21,134 bases of DNA, taken from positions 1-21,134 of the forward strand of contig JAJDYK010000016.1 in assembly GCA_022825185.1 (NCBI GenBank), given 5' to 3'. Of this stretch, positions 1 through 8,252 are shown piece by piece (within the stretch, counting starts at the first letter, position 1; each line of letters starts with the position of its first letter). The notes under the pieces are model-generated. The model was not told where the DNA came from. It made no database searches and saw only the letters and a list, made by a program, of their open reading frames with translations. This DNA comes from Candidatus Latescibacterota bacterium. GTDB lineage: Bacteria; Latescibacterota; UBA2968; UBA8231. The translations under genes were made by a program, and so were the position numbers.

Positions 1-130
1 GGGATGTTAGGGTTTCGAGTGCGCGCACGGCACTGGCGTAGGCGCGAACCCGGAAGGGGGAAGCACCGCTGAGTTCAAGGAGGGTGGCGTACTCTGCGAC
101 AAAATCCGCTGCAATCCGGGCCGTTATCAT
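1..130 (-). CDS. polX: DNA polymerase X family protein (PolX), N-terminal fragment
   Basis: Partial gene running off the left edge; only the first 43 codons are present. The visible protein begins MITARIAADFVAEYATLLEL and continues with SGASPFRVRAYASAVRALETL. This matches the helical N-terminal 8-kDa-type domain of bacterial PolX (DNA polymerase beta-like, usually with a C-terminal PHP phosphoesterase domain), where a pattern like LLELKGENPFRVRAY is characteristic. PolX proteins act in gap filling and base-excision repair in the cytoplasm. The ATG at 130-128 overlaps the TGA of the upstream cysQ-like gene as ATGA, so the two are probably translationally coupled. The polymerase and PHP catalytic motifs lie outside the window, so the call rests on the N-terminal motif alone. 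Other helix-hairpin-helix proteins can share this segment. Confidence 0.72.
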   Translation of the reverse strand, partial: MITARIAADFVAEYATLLELSGASPFRVRAYASAVRALETLTS

Positions 131-912
131 TGGTTTTGCTCGTGCATTAGGTGGAGAATGTGTGATACCAGCGTCGCGTTGCCCGCGGCGAGTCCGCCGG
201 GGATGAGGGTATCGGCTTGGTTGTAGGTCCGCACTTGGTGGTCGCAAGTGTGCATAAGGCCGCCGGCTTCGCGCACCAACAGGTCGCCAGCGCAGACGTC
301 CCACTCGTTTTTGTCTTGAATGCTAAAGTTGAGGTCGCAGGCCCCTGCAGCCACTAGGGCCAGCTTGTAGGCGACGCTGCCGACGGGGCGGATTGCGCCG
401 AGGTGAGGGCGAAAGGGGTCAATCCCGCCGCGTTTGGTCTCGCTGCGGCTGACGACGGCTGTGGCTTGGCCGAGGGATTGGCCCTCGCTGCAAAACACGC
501 GCTGACCGTTGCGGAAGGTGCCGCTGCCAGATACGGCGGCGAAAACTTGCTCCTGCGCGGGGTTGTAGATAACCGCTAGGGTCGGCGCGCCACCTTCGAC
601 TAAGGCCACGGCAACTACGTATTCGGGAATGCCTTCGACGAACTCGCGGGTGCCGTCAATGGGATCGACGATCCACACGGCTTCTTTTGCGAGGCGCTGG
701 CGGTCATCGACGGTTTCTTCGGAGAGCCAGCCGCAGTCTGGGCGCAGATCGCGCAGGGCTTTTTTGAGGTAGGCGTCGGCTTGGATATCCGCCGTGGTCA
801 GTGGATCGTTCCTGTCTTTGTACGCGACCTCAAGGGGGCCGCCAAAGTACTGCAAGGTCAGCGCCCCGGCTTCGCGGGTGGCTGCTATGGTTTGTTGGAG
901 TTGGGTCTGCAT
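127..912 (-). CDS. cysQ: Inositol monophosphatase family protein, CysQ-like 3'(2'),5'-bisphosphate nucleotidase
   Basis: A 261-residue cytoplasmic Mg-dependent, lithium-sensitive-type phosphatase. All family metal-binding motifs are visible: LSEE at residues 63-66, DPIDGT at 83-88 and WDVCA at 204-208 (the WDxxA motif). The sequence GTREFVEGIPEYVV after DPIDGT is closer to CysQ (GTKEF) than to HisN or SuhB. The likely reaction is therefore hydrolysis of 3'-phosphoadenosine 5'-phosphate to AMP, a by-product of sulfate assimilation. Broader inositol or histidinol phosphatase activity cannot be excluded. The frame stays open far upstream to 1329, but homology starts at MQTQLQQ, so the ATG at 912-910 was chosen; only a weak AGG lies before it. 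Length is normal for the family. Its stop overlaps the start of polX. Confidence 0.8.
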   Translation of the reverse strand: MQTQLQQTIAATREAGALTLQYFGGPLEVAYKDRNDPLTTADIQADAYLKKALRDLRPDCGWLSEETVDDRQRLAKEAVWIVDPIDGTREFVEGIPEYVVAVALVEGGAPTLAVIYNPAQEQVFAAVSGSGTFRNGQRVFCSEGQSLGQATAVVSRSETKRGGIDPFRPHLGAIRPVGSVAYKLALVAAGACDLNFSIQDKNEWDVCAGDLLVREAGGLMHTCDHQVRTYNQADTLIPGGLAAGNATLVSHILHLMHEQNQ

Positions 913-976
913 AAGAAAACCTGAAAATAGGGGTTGGTGTTGGGGAGAGCAATGGGCCGAGTGGGGGCATGGCGGC

Positions 977-1006
977 TTGACAAGACAAAGAGGCGTCGGG
1001 TAGATT
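977..1006 (+). promoter_or_regulatory. Sigma70-like promoter for the 208-residue envelope protein
   Basis: A perfect -35 box TTGACA (977-982) is followed by an 18-base spacer and TAGATT (1001-1006, 4 of 6 matches to TATAAT). The expected transcription start near 1013 gives a leader of about 30 bases before the ATG at 1043. It lies in the divergent gap after the cysQ-like start and points only towards the plus-strand gene. Confidence 0.5.
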
Positions 1007-1042
1007 GAGAAGGCAGAATTGACAATTTCAAACGAGGTGAAA

Positions 1043-1669
1043 ATGCGTTGGATATTATGGATTTGGTTGCCGGTGATCTTGCTGGTGGCACGCGGGGCTG
1101 AGGCGACGATGGAGACCGAAGAGGTGCGGAGCTTGCTGGAGAAGATGCAGGCCGAAGAAGCGTGGGGCGAAGCCGTGTTTACCGATGGTCGGGTGCGCTC
1201 GTTGCGTGTGCAGGAGCTTGAGGCGGATTCAGTGGCGGTCGTCGAGGTAGTTGGTGCCTTACAGGAGCGGGAGGCCGCGTATGCGCTGGCCGAAATTCGC
1301 TCGCTGCGCTCGCTGGGGACATATCGCATTCAGGCGCGCCACGCCGCGTACCAACAGCCAAAGTCCGGGCTGTTGGCCTTTCTGCTGGAGCTACCCGTGC
1401 CGGGCGCGGGCTATTTCTACATTGGCGAGCACAAACAGGGTCTCGCGCTCATGGGCATGACGGTGACGGCGGTGGGGATGGCCATTCTGACTGGTGAGGA
1501 TACTGCGGCTGGTTGGGTGCCGCTATCGGCGTGGGTCAAGATCGCGTCGTTGTTCCATCTGCGCGACCAAGTCCAAACCATTAACAAGTTGGCCAAGAAC
1601 GTGGAACTGGGCGCTCTGTCCGGTCGCGAAGCCACCGTCCCCGCCTTGCGGCTGAAGCTAAATTTTTAG
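1043..1669 (+). CDS. Small exported membrane protein of unknown function, TM2-like helices
   Basis: A 208-residue protein with an N-terminal signal sequence or anchor (residues 1-22, a hydrophobic run ending ARGAEA). A mostly polar segment rich in E, V and R follows (23-105). Two hydrophobic stretches lie near 109-126 and 133-150; the segment around PGAGYFYIGEHKQGL recalls the glycine/aromatic pattern of TM2-type or DUF5683-type membrane proteins. No catalytic motif is seen, and I do not recognise a specific family. The ATG at 1043 is preceded by AGGTG six bases upstream and starts the signal peptide; an upstream TTG at 1019 in the same frame is less likely. The gene is a single unit with its own promoter and a strong terminator, convergent with the RND pump gene. 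Confidence 0.6.
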   Translation: MRWILWIWLPVILLVARGAEATMETEEVRSLLEKMQAEEAWGEAVFTDGRVRSLRVQELEADSVAVVEVVGALQEREAAYALAEIRSLRSLGTYRIQARHAAYQQPKSGLLAFLLELPVPGAGYFYIGEHKQGLALMGMTVTAVGMAILTGEDTAAGWVPLSAWVKIASLFHLRDQVQTINKLAKNVELGALSGREATVPALRLKLNF

Positions 1670-1699
1670 CAGCCGCACAAGGACTATGCTTGACTCGAT

Positions 1700-1727
1700 A
1701 CCGGCCCTTGCGGGGGCCGGTTTTTTT
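1700..1727 (+). terminator. Rho-independent terminator
   Basis: Stem ACCGGCCC (1700-1707) pairs with GGGCCGGT (1714-1721) across a 6-base loop and leads into seven Ts (1721-1727). It lies 30 bases after the stop of the 208-residue protein gene. The T-tract overlaps the stop codon (1728-1726) of the convergent RND pump gene. The opposite strand has no T-tract after the stem, so it should act mainly for the plus strand. Confidence 0.85.
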
Positions 1728-4700
1728 ATGCCCTCCCAACGCGGCTGATCCAAACCCTTAGATCCATGGCCAAGCTGAGGAAGGTGGGTACCAGGAAGAG
1801 GGTGAATAGCGTGGACAGCAGCAGACCGCCGATGACGACGCTGCCCAAGCCTCGGTAGAGTTCGGAGCCTGCGCCGGGGAAGATGACCAATGGCAGCATC
1901 CCCAAGGCGCTGGTAATCATGGACATGAAGATCGGCCGCACGCGGCTGAAAACTGCGTCGCGGATGGCCTCTTTGACTGGCGTTTCGGGCGCGTCGCGCA
2001 GGATATTGAGCGTCTGATGGACGATGAGGATGGCATTGTTGACCACCACGCCAATGAGGATGACAAAGCCGAGCATGGTGAGGATGTCGAGCGGCTGATA
2101 GGTCAGGGTGAGGTTGACGACCTCCAGCCCGAGAATGCCGCCAGCCAGCGCCGGCGGTACGCTGAGCATGATGACGAATGGGTAGAGAAAACTCTCAAAG
2201 AGCGCGGCCATCAGCAGATAGGTAATCACCAAGGCCAATAGGAAGTTCCACTGGAGGGCTTGGCGGGTGCGCCGCAGGTCGTCGGCCGAGCCGGAAAGCT
2301 GAATCTGGTAGGGCGGAGCTAACTCGCCCGAATCGACGAGGGGTTGGACGATTTGGGCTTGGATGGAATCGAGGGCCGTCTCCAAGGGAATGGTTTCCGG
2401 CGGGATGACTTGGACGGTGATGGCCCGATCTCGCTCGATGTGGTTGATCTGCTCGGGGCCGGTGGTTACTTCGACGCGAGCCACAGCGCTGAGCGGCACC
2501 AGTTGGCCACGCGGGGTGTAGATGGGCAGGGCCTCAATGTCTTGGGTGCGGAACCAATCTTCCTCGCCCCGCAGCACCAAGTCGATTTCCTCACCTTGAA
2601 ACTGATAGCCATCGACGAGGGCACCGTCTAGTAGCGCGTTGACCGCCGAGCCGATGTCCCGCGCCGAAAGCCCCAAATCGGCGGCGCGCACGCGGTCGGG
2701 GAGGATGCGGACTTCTGGATTGCCCAAATCGAGGCTGGGGATGGGGCGAGCTTGAGCACCGGGCACGACTTGGCGGACTTGGCCGAAGATCCGGCCTCCC
2801 AGCCCGATGAGGCGGCCTAGGTCGGGCCCGGTGATCTCGATGTCGATGGACCGTCCGCTGCCGGTGACGCGCTGAAAGAGACTCGACTGCTGCACGATGG
2901 CAAAGGTGCCTGGCACCCCGCCTAAGACTGGCCCTTGGATGATCGGGATCAACTCGCGCACCCGCTCCGGGTCGGTCGAGCGCGCGCCCATGAAGGCCGA
3001 GCGGCCAAACGCCACGAAAAACATGTTGGCAATCGGCGGCCCCGGCAGCGCTTGAGCCTGGGGACTGTCGGGGGCTGCGGCCGCCTCCCAGTGGGGCCGC
3101 AGGACGTCCTCGATGGTCTGGCCGACTTGGATCAGCTCGTCGAGGTTGTAGCCGGGGGGTGGCAGAACGATGCCGAAAATTAGGTTGCGATTGCCAGTGG
3201 GCAGGTATTCGGATTTGGGCAGTAGGGTCCAGGCGATGACTAGCGAAAGGCCAATCAGCCCGGTGATGACGCCTAAGCGCAATACCGTGCTGCCGCTGAT
3301 GCGGAAGACGCTTTGGGCGATAAAGTTGCGCGCCCGGTCGCCCCAAGCGGCCAGCACGTCCCCGCGCGGTTTGTCGCCGCCGAGGATCTTGTTGGCCAAA
3401 CTGGGTATGACGGAGATGGCCACGATCAAGCTGAGGACCACCGAGCAGGAGACCGCAATGGCAATGTCGCGGAAGAGCTGACCAGCCTCGTCCTCGACGA
3501 AGACGATCGGCAGGAAGATAGCCACTGTGGTCAAGGTGCTGGCTAGGAGCGCCCCCCAGACCTCCGAGGCTCCGTCCAAGGCCGCGCGGACGCGGGTTTT
3601 GCCCATCTGCTGGTGGCGGAAAATGTTTTCGAGCGCGACGATGGCGTTGTCGATGACCATGCCGACCGCAAAGCTCATCCCGGCCAGGCTAATGACGTTG
3701 ATATTGCGGCCCAAAAGCCACATGGCCAAAAAGGTGCCGACAATTGAAATCGGGATGGATGTGGCGATGATCGCCACCGAACTGATGCTGCGCAGAAAGA
3801 TAAAGAGCACCGTCACGGCCAGTGTGCCGCCGATGATGATGTTGGAGCGCACCAAGCTGATGGCGCTGTCTATGTAGTTGGTCTCGTCGTACACCTGCGT
3901 CAGGTGGAGACCTTCGCGGGCCAGCGGCCCCTCGTTGAGTTCGCGGATGGTGCGGCGGATGCCGTCCATGACTTCAAGGACGTTGGCTCCGGTCTCGCGC
4001 TGGGCGTTGACGGCAATGGCGGGGCGGCCCTTTTGCCGCACGGCCGCCACGGTGCGGACGTAGCCGAGGCGGGTGCGGGCGATCTCGCCGACCGTGACCC
4101 GGGTGCCATCGGCCGAGCGGACGACGACCTGCTCGATGTCGCTGGGCTGCTGGTACTGACCGACGGTGCGCACGATGTAGCGGCGCTTGCCCTCGTCAAA
4201 GGTCCCGGCGCTGATATTGGCGTTTTCGCGGGTGAGGGCTTGGGCTAGGTCTTGGACGGTGATCTGGCGGGCGGCCATGGCCTGTGGATCGACGATGACT
4301 TGAAGCTGGCGGTCGTAGCCGCCGTAGATATCGCTTCGGGACACGCCGGGGACGCGCTCGAGGGCGGTTTTTACTACTTCCTCGCCGTAGTCGCGGTAGC
4401 GCTCGATATCCAGATCGTCGCGGTCTGGCAGGGGTTCGAGCATAATCCAGGTGATGGCCCCGCTCGGACCGCTGCCGCCAGCCGAGATCACGGGCCGCTC
4501 GGCGTCGAGCGGATAGCCGAAGACCTGATCGAGCTTGTTGGAGACCAACAGCAGCACGGCATCTGGATCGACGCCGACGTTGAATTCGAGGGTTACTACT
4601 CCGCGACTGTCGTTGCTCTCACTGGTCATCAGCACCAGTCCCTCGACGCTTTTGAGTTGTTCCTCTTGGCGCTGGACGATCTCTTGCTCGACTTCTTCGG

Positions 4701-4866
4701 GGCTAGCGCCCGGCCATATGGTAGAGACCGTGACGATAGGGCGGTCGACGTCTGGGGTGAGCTGAACGGGGATGCGAAAGAGGGATATAAGGCCGAAGAG
4801 CGCGATGAAGAGCACGCCGACGATTACACTGACGGGACGCTTGATGGCAGTATCAACTAGGCGCAT
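1726..4866 (-). CDS. RND efflux pump inner-membrane permease (AcrB/MdtB family)
   Basis: A 1046-residue proton-driven exporter, normal length for the hydrophobe/amphiphile RND family. It has the N-terminal helix (MRLVDTAIKRPVSVIVGVLF), two large periplasmic loops, and the usual 12-helix layout with an internal repeat. Helix 4 carries GMVIDNAIVALEN around residues 402-413. The first relay Asp of AcrB (D407) is kept (D406 here) but the second (D408) is Asn. The helix 10 motif reads GVVVNNAILIV, so the AcrB Lys940 position is Asn. This relay variant is, to my knowledge, frequent outside the AcrB group and does not imply an inactive pump. It follows its adaptor gene by 6 bases with no clear ribosome site, so coupled translation is likely. 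No TolC-like gene is in the window. Substrate cannot be inferred. Confidence 0.93.
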   Translation of the reverse strand: MRLVDTAIKRPVSVIVGVLFIALFGLISLFRIPVQLTPDVDRPIVTVSTIWPGASPEEVEQEIVQRQEEQLKSVEGLVLMTSESNDSRGVVTLEFNVGVDPDAVLLLVSNKLDQVFGYPLDAERPVISAGGSGPSGAITWIMLEPLPDRDDLDIERYRDYGEEVVKTALERVPGVSRSDIYGGYDRQLQVIVDPQAMAARQITVQDLAQALTRENANISAGTFDEGKRRYIVRTVGQYQQPSDIEQVVVRSADGTRVTVGEIARTRLGYVRTVAAVRQKGRPAIAVNAQRETGANVLEVMDGIRRTIRELNEGPLAREGLHLTQVYDETNYIDSAISLVRSNIIIGGTLAVTVLFIFLRSISSVAIIATSIPISIVGTFLAMWLLGRNINVISLAGMSFAVGMVIDNAIVALENIFRHQQMGKTRVRAALDGASEVWGALLASTLTTVAIFLPIVFVEDEAGQLFRDIAIAVSCSVVLSLIVAISVIPSLANKILGGDKPRGDVLAAWGDRARNFIAQSVFRISGSTVLRLGVITGLIGLSLVIAWTLLPKSEYLPTGNRNLIFGIVLPPPGYNLDELIQVGQTIEDVLRPHWEAAAAPDSPQAQALPGPPIANMFFVAFGRSAFMGARSTDPERVRELIPIIQGPVLGGVPGTFAIVQQSSLFQRVTGSGRSIDIEITGPDLGRLIGLGGRIFGQVRQVVPGAQARPIPSLDLGNPEVRILPDRVRAADLGLSARDIGSAVNALLDGALVDGYQFQGEEIDLVLRGEEDWFRTQDIEALPIYTPRGQLVPLSAVARVEVTTGPEQINHIERDRAITVQVIPPETIPLETALDSIQAQIVQPLVDSGELAPPYQIQLSGSADDLRRTRQALQWNFLLALVITYLLMAALFESFLYPFVIMLSVPPALAGGILGLEVVNLTLTYQPLDILTMLGFVILIGVVVNNAILIVHQTLNILRDAPETPVKEAIRDAVFSRVRPIFMSMITSALGMLPLVIFPGAGSELYRGLGSVVIGGLLLSTLFTLFLVPTFLSLAMDLRVWISRVGRA

Positions 4867-4872
4867 GGCGGA

Positions 4873-5883
4873 TTATGGCTGCCGGCGGATGATGCGCACG
4901 GCTTGGCCATCCATCAGCCGCTCGTTGCCGCGTACTACGGCTAGATCGCCGGGTGCGAGTTCGCCGGTAACGGCTACGTAGCCCTTGTGCGCCAGCCCGG
5001 TTTCGACAGGGCGGCTAACGGCCTTGCCGTCGCGGGCGAGGTACACGACTTGGCCTTGTGGACCGGAGACTAGGGCGTCCTTGTGTACTAAGAGCGATGT
5101 CTTGGGTTGCGCGATTTGGAAGCGCACGCGCGCGGACATATTGCTGCGCATCTGGCCGTCTGGGTTGAGAGCCCCGACGACGACCGGGAAGGTGTGGGAG
5201 GAGGCATAGCCTTCGGCGAGGATGACGGACACGAGGCCGGCAATGGGGTCGCCGCCGAGCGCATCGACGAAGATGTCGGCGCGATCGCCCAAGGTGAGCT
5301 GCGACACGTAGCGTTCGGGCACATCGACGTACACGCGGACGGTGTCGATGGAGATTACTTGGGCAATCTCGCCGCCGCGCCCGACCCATTGGCCGATCTC
5401 GGTAAAGGTCTGGATGATGTGCCCGGAAAAGGGGGCGCGGACGAAGAGGTCTTCTACTTGCGCTTGCAGGCCGGCTAGCTTGGCACGGGCGCGGGCTAGT
5501 TCGTAGGCGTCGTCGCGCAGGTCTTGCTCGGACACCGCGTCGGTGGCGCGCAACTGGCGGCTGCGGTCGTAGTTAAACTGGCGCAGTTCAAAATCGGCTT
5601 GGGCTTCGGCTAGCGAGGCTTGGAGTGGATCGTTGGCTAATTCGAAGAGGGAATCGCCGCCGCGCACGGTTTGTCCGGCTTCCGCGAAGCGCCTTAGTAC
5701 TCGCCCCTCGGTCTCGGCGGCGACGCGGCTGGAGCGCATGGGTAGGATGCGCCCGACAAAGGAGAGGTCTTCGACGAGCGGTTGTTCGAGGACCTCGGCG
5801 ACGATGACCGGCGTTGGCGGGCGCTCTTGGCCGAGAAGTGCGCCGGGTAGCAAGGTCAGGAGCAGGAGAAAGACACGGGGCAT
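4873..5883 (-). CDS. RND efflux periplasmic adaptor subunit (membrane fusion protein)
   Basis: A 336-residue periplasmic adaptor that would link the pump encoded just downstream to an outer-membrane channel. A signal peptide covers residues 1-19. The barrel-sandwich (lipoyl) half-motif is at about 50-83 (AAETEGRVLRRFAEAGQ, GDSLFELA), followed by an alpha-hairpin at about 85-145 rich in Q, A, R and L. The second lipoyl half is VRAPFSGHIIQTFTEIGQWV (148-167). Beta-barrel and membrane-proximal segments complete the usual order. The ATG at 5883-5881 has AAGGAA upstream at good spacing. No lipobox cysteine is visible after the signal peptide, so it is probably soluble or peripherally bound. First gene of the two-gene efflux operon; no obvious local repressor gene. 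Confidence 0.9.
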   Translation of the reverse strand: MPRVFLLLLTLLPGALLGQERPPTPVIVAEVLEQPLVEDLSFVGRILPMRSSRVAAETEGRVLRRFAEAGQTVRGGDSLFELANDPLQASLAEAQADFELRQFNYDRSRQLRATDAVSEQDLRDDAYELARARAKLAGLQAQVEDLFVRAPFSGHIIQTFTEIGQWVGRGGEIAQVISIDTVRVYVDVPERYVSQLTLGDRADIFVDALGGDPIAGLVSVILAEGYASSHTFPVVVGALNPDGQMRSNMSARVRFQIAQPKTSLLVHKDALVSGPQGQVVYLARDGKAVSRPVETGLAHKGYVAVTGELAPGDLAVVRGNERLMDGQAVRIIRRQP

Positions 5884-5948
5884 TTAGATTTCCTTGGCAG
5901 AGTAAGAAAGCGCCAAGAAAGTAGGAATTGGATTGAACCGGGACAATA

Positions 5949-5984
5949 GGCGCTACTTGCGCCGCAGAACGGCGGGATCGCGCA
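5949..5984. repeat. GC-rich palindromic repeat, intergenic copy A
   Basis: These 36 bases match 33 of 36 at 8253-8288. The unit contains a hairpin GGCGC-TACTT-GCGCC and a larger stem ACTTGCGC (5955-5962) with GCGCAAGT (5980-5987). Read on the minus strand it could encode RDPAVLRRK-stop, almost the same as the C-terminus of the M48 peptidase (RETAVLRRK-stop). Here an in-frame TAG lies only ten codons before the stop, so this copy is not part of a gene. It sits between the divergent efflux operon and the VHL-like protein gene. It is either a dispersed repeat or a duplicated gene end. Confidence 0.65.
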
Positions 5985-6040
5985 AGTCCTATGTCAAGCA
6001 AAAAGAAATTGTGCTGGCTTCAAGGCCGTCCTTCTTATAG

Positions 6041-6056
6041 ATTGGCTCTCGCCAAT
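6041..6056. promoter_or_regulatory. Short perfect inverted repeat in the divergent gap, possible operator
   Basis: ATTGGC-TCTC-GCCAAT is a perfect 6-base-pair palindrome with a 4-base centre. It lies 57 bases before the ATG of the VHL-like protein gene and 158 bases before the efflux adaptor start. A TATAGA sequence (6036-6041) directly precedes it, without a convincing -35 box. It could be an operator or a chance hairpin. Confidence 0.25.
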
Positions 6057-6112
6057 GACCGAACAGTCCGCCCTTTTTGTCGAATCTAGTGAAAGCACAG
6101 GATCTATACTCC

Positions 6113-8230
6113 ATGAAAACTCCGCATTCCCATTTCATTTTTTGGGCGTTGTTTATTCTTTTGCTCCCGCCGCTGGCGGTCGCTCATGCGTTGCCTCCGC
6201 CAGCCGATAGTGCGTATTGCTGCGTCCTACCCTTCGATTACCAGCAAGGGCAGCGCGATCACATCCGCCCTGCCGCCAAGCAGTTGTCAGATTGTGCTTT
6301 GTGCGACCTTTTCGGCTCGTTAAATGAGCAGCAGGAAGAAGAGGAGGAAGAGGCGATGGAAGAAGAGGAGGAGACGGATAGTACGTCCAGCGCGGGGGGA
6401 CCCGACCTGATCGTCCAGTTTCCTTCGGCCAGCGCCACCATGCTGACGCCAGGGCAGGCGTTCACCTTGCAGGTCACTGTGCAGAACCAAGGCGACCAGC
6501 AGGCCGCGGCGACGATGCTGCGCTACTATCGCTCCAATAACTCGACGATTTCTGCCAGTGACACGGAAGTGGGTACTGGCGCAGTAGATGCACTGGACGC
6601 CTCAGCCACGAGTGAGCAGTCGATTGAGTTGACGGCCAGTGGAGGGGTGGAGCGGTACTACGGCGCGTGTGTGGTCAGCGTTAGTGGCGAGAGCAATACC
6701 GACAACAACTGCTCGTCTGCTGTGAAGATAACAGTGAGCGGGCAGGAGTCGCCGGAAGACGACTATGGGTCGGAGGCAGCAGCAGAGATCAGCGAAGAGG
6801 TCACCGAAGATTTCCTCATCCCTGAGCCTTCACTACCCTCAAGTACGGTCCGAAGAAAATTTGGGCTTACATCGTTTTACCAGCAATGGGTTGATGTGGA
6901 AGGATTCCCTGTTGTGGCATCAGAGAAAGCAAATCCGTACGCTGTGAAGGAAGCAGCATGGATAATTCGGCATATGATGAGCCATCGCCCGGATGTGCTA
7001 CAGGCGATGGTGCAAAACAAGGCCAGTCATTCCGTGATGGCATATGACGAAATGATAACGCAGATTCCCGAACACAGCCATCTCCGCCCCAATTTTTATT
7101 GGGATCGGCGCTCTCGCGGTTTGGGGGACCCAGTATCGAGTTGTGGTGCGGAAGACTTGCTGAATTATCCGGGCGATCCCCTCGAGGAGTACAGCGTTAT
7201 GATTCACGAGTTCGCTCATAACGTACACCTAGAGGGATTGAAGACGGCGGATCCAGATTTTGATAACCGGCTCAAAACGGCGTTTGAAGCAGCCTTAGCG
7301 AAGGGGTTGTGGAAGGGCATGTATGCTTCTTCAAACAGACGGGAGTACTTTGCCGAAGGTGCAACTGCTTGGTTCAATGCACACTGGGAAAACTTCGACA
7401 TCAACACTCGGACCAAGTTAAAAGAGTACGACCCAGAGCTTGCCAAGTTGGTTGCCGAGGTCTTTGGCGATACAGATTGGCGATACACACCAGCTACAGC
7501 GCGTACTCATCTGCCGCATCTGCAAGGATTCAATTCGCAGGATTCCCCAACGTTTGAATGGCCGCCGGAGTTAGTAGCGTGTTATCAACAATTGTTTGAG
7601 CCGGACGGCGACGGTGGAGACAAGTGGATAGATTTGGAACCGTATGATCTGAGTCAGCTTTCCCGTCTAAGAAGTCCAAACTACCAAACGGGCGAAACGG
7701 AGATCATCTTCATAAATAAAAGCGGAGCCTTGATCACCTACTATTGGATAGATTTTGATGGTAAGGAGAGATATTTCAGCCATATTCCCTTTGGAGAGGT
7801 TGCTGTACTTGCCTATGTCGGTCATTTCTGGTTAATCAAAGACCAACGCGGCAATAATCTAGCCGTGTTCCGAGCGAAGGGGAAAACGGGTCGAGTGTAT
7901 ATTGGGCCAGCTCAGGCCAAGCTGGTGGCGCAAGAGTCGATCAACCTGCTCGATGTTCCACAGTTGCAGCAAAACGCGCCCAATCCGTTCAACAGCCAGA
8001 CGGTCCTTTCCTACTTCCTGCCAACGGCCGGTCCTGCGCGCGTGGAAGTATTTTCGCTGACAGGACAACGGGTGGCTACACTCCGTCAGGGGCCACAGTC
8101 TGCCGGCCACCACCAACTCCACTGGAATGGTCTCGACGCCGAAGGCCGTCCCTTGGCCAGCGGCATCTATCTGTACAGACTGGCTACAGACTTCGGCGTC
8201 TTGACGCGCAAGCTCATGCTCCTGCGTTGA
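6113..8230 (+). CDS. Secreted mosaic protein: CARDB, zinc-peptidase-like, VHL-beta-like and C-terminal sorting domains
   Basis: A 705-residue exported protein. Signal peptide 1-26; acidic linker 73-88 made almost only of Glu; CARDB-like Ig domain about 97-208 (PDLIVQF, LTPGQAFTLQVTVQNQGDQ). The central domain, about 248-485, has HEFAH at 365-369 (HExxH zinc motif) and EYFAEGATAWF at 411-421, a likely third ligand Glu415. Residues about 516-598 read like the VHL beta domain: IIFINKSG, YYWIDFDGKE, AYVGHFWLI. Residues 613-705 are a FlgD/type IX-like C-terminal sorting domain (NAPNPFNSQT, ASGIYLYRL). It is probably released or surface-bound and acts on an extracellular target. ATG 6113 starts the signal peptide and has AGGAT about ten bases upstream; a TTG at 6077 and GTG at 6089 are in frame. 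The peptidase/VHL part is lower in GC (45-48% in lines counted) than the 3' end (67%). Confidence 0.82.
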   Translation: MKTPHSHFIFWALFILLLPPLAVAHALPPPADSAYCCVLPFDYQQGQRDHIRPAAKQLSDCALCDLFGSLNEQQEEEEEEAMEEEEETDSTSSAGGPDLIVQFPSASATMLTPGQAFTLQVTVQNQGDQQAAATMLRYYRSNNSTISASDTEVGTGAVDALDASATSEQSIELTASGGVERYYGACVVSVSGESNTDNNCSSAVKITVSGQESPEDDYGSEAAAEISEEVTEDFLIPEPSLPSSTVRRKFGLTSFYQQWVDVEGFPVVASEKANPYAVKEAAWIIRHMMSHRPDVLQAMVQNKASHSVMAYDEMITQIPEHSHLRPNFYWDRRSRGLGDPVSSCGAEDLLNYPGDPLEEYSVMIHEFAHNVHLEGLKTADPDFDNRLKTAFEAALAKGLWKGMYASSNRREYFAEGATAWFNAHWENFDINTRTKLKEYDPELAKLVAEVFGDTDWRYTPATARTHLPHLQGFNSQDSPTFEWPPELVACYQQLFEPDGDGGDKWIDLEPYDLSQLSRLRSPNYQTGETEIIFINKSGALITYYWIDFDGKERYFSHIPFGEVAVLAYVGHFWLIKDQRGNNLAVFRAKGKTGRVYIGPAQAKLVAQESINLLDVPQLQQNAPNPFNSQTVLSYFLPTAGPARVEVFSLTGQRVATLRQGPQSAGHHQLHWNGLDAEGRPLASGIYLYRLATDFGVLTRKLMLLR

Positions 8231-8252
8231 GTACTAACCACCAGCGATAATG

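Noticed and set aside
1043..1045. Possible earlier start (TTG at 1019) for the 208-residue protein.
   Set aside because: The ATG at 1043 has AGGTG at good spacing and begins the signal sequence directly. The TTG would add polar residues in front of it.
2591..3346. A 251-codon frame on the minus strand within the RND pump gene.
   Set aside because: It is a shifted reading of the pump gene with an Arg/His/Pro-rich product. The pump frame is intact across it.
6332..6377. Purine-rich GAAGAG-type tract in the VHL-like protein gene, considered as a phase-variation repeat.
   Set aside because: The units are imperfect and interrupted (for example by GCGATG), and the frame stays open. It reads as a Glu-rich linker.
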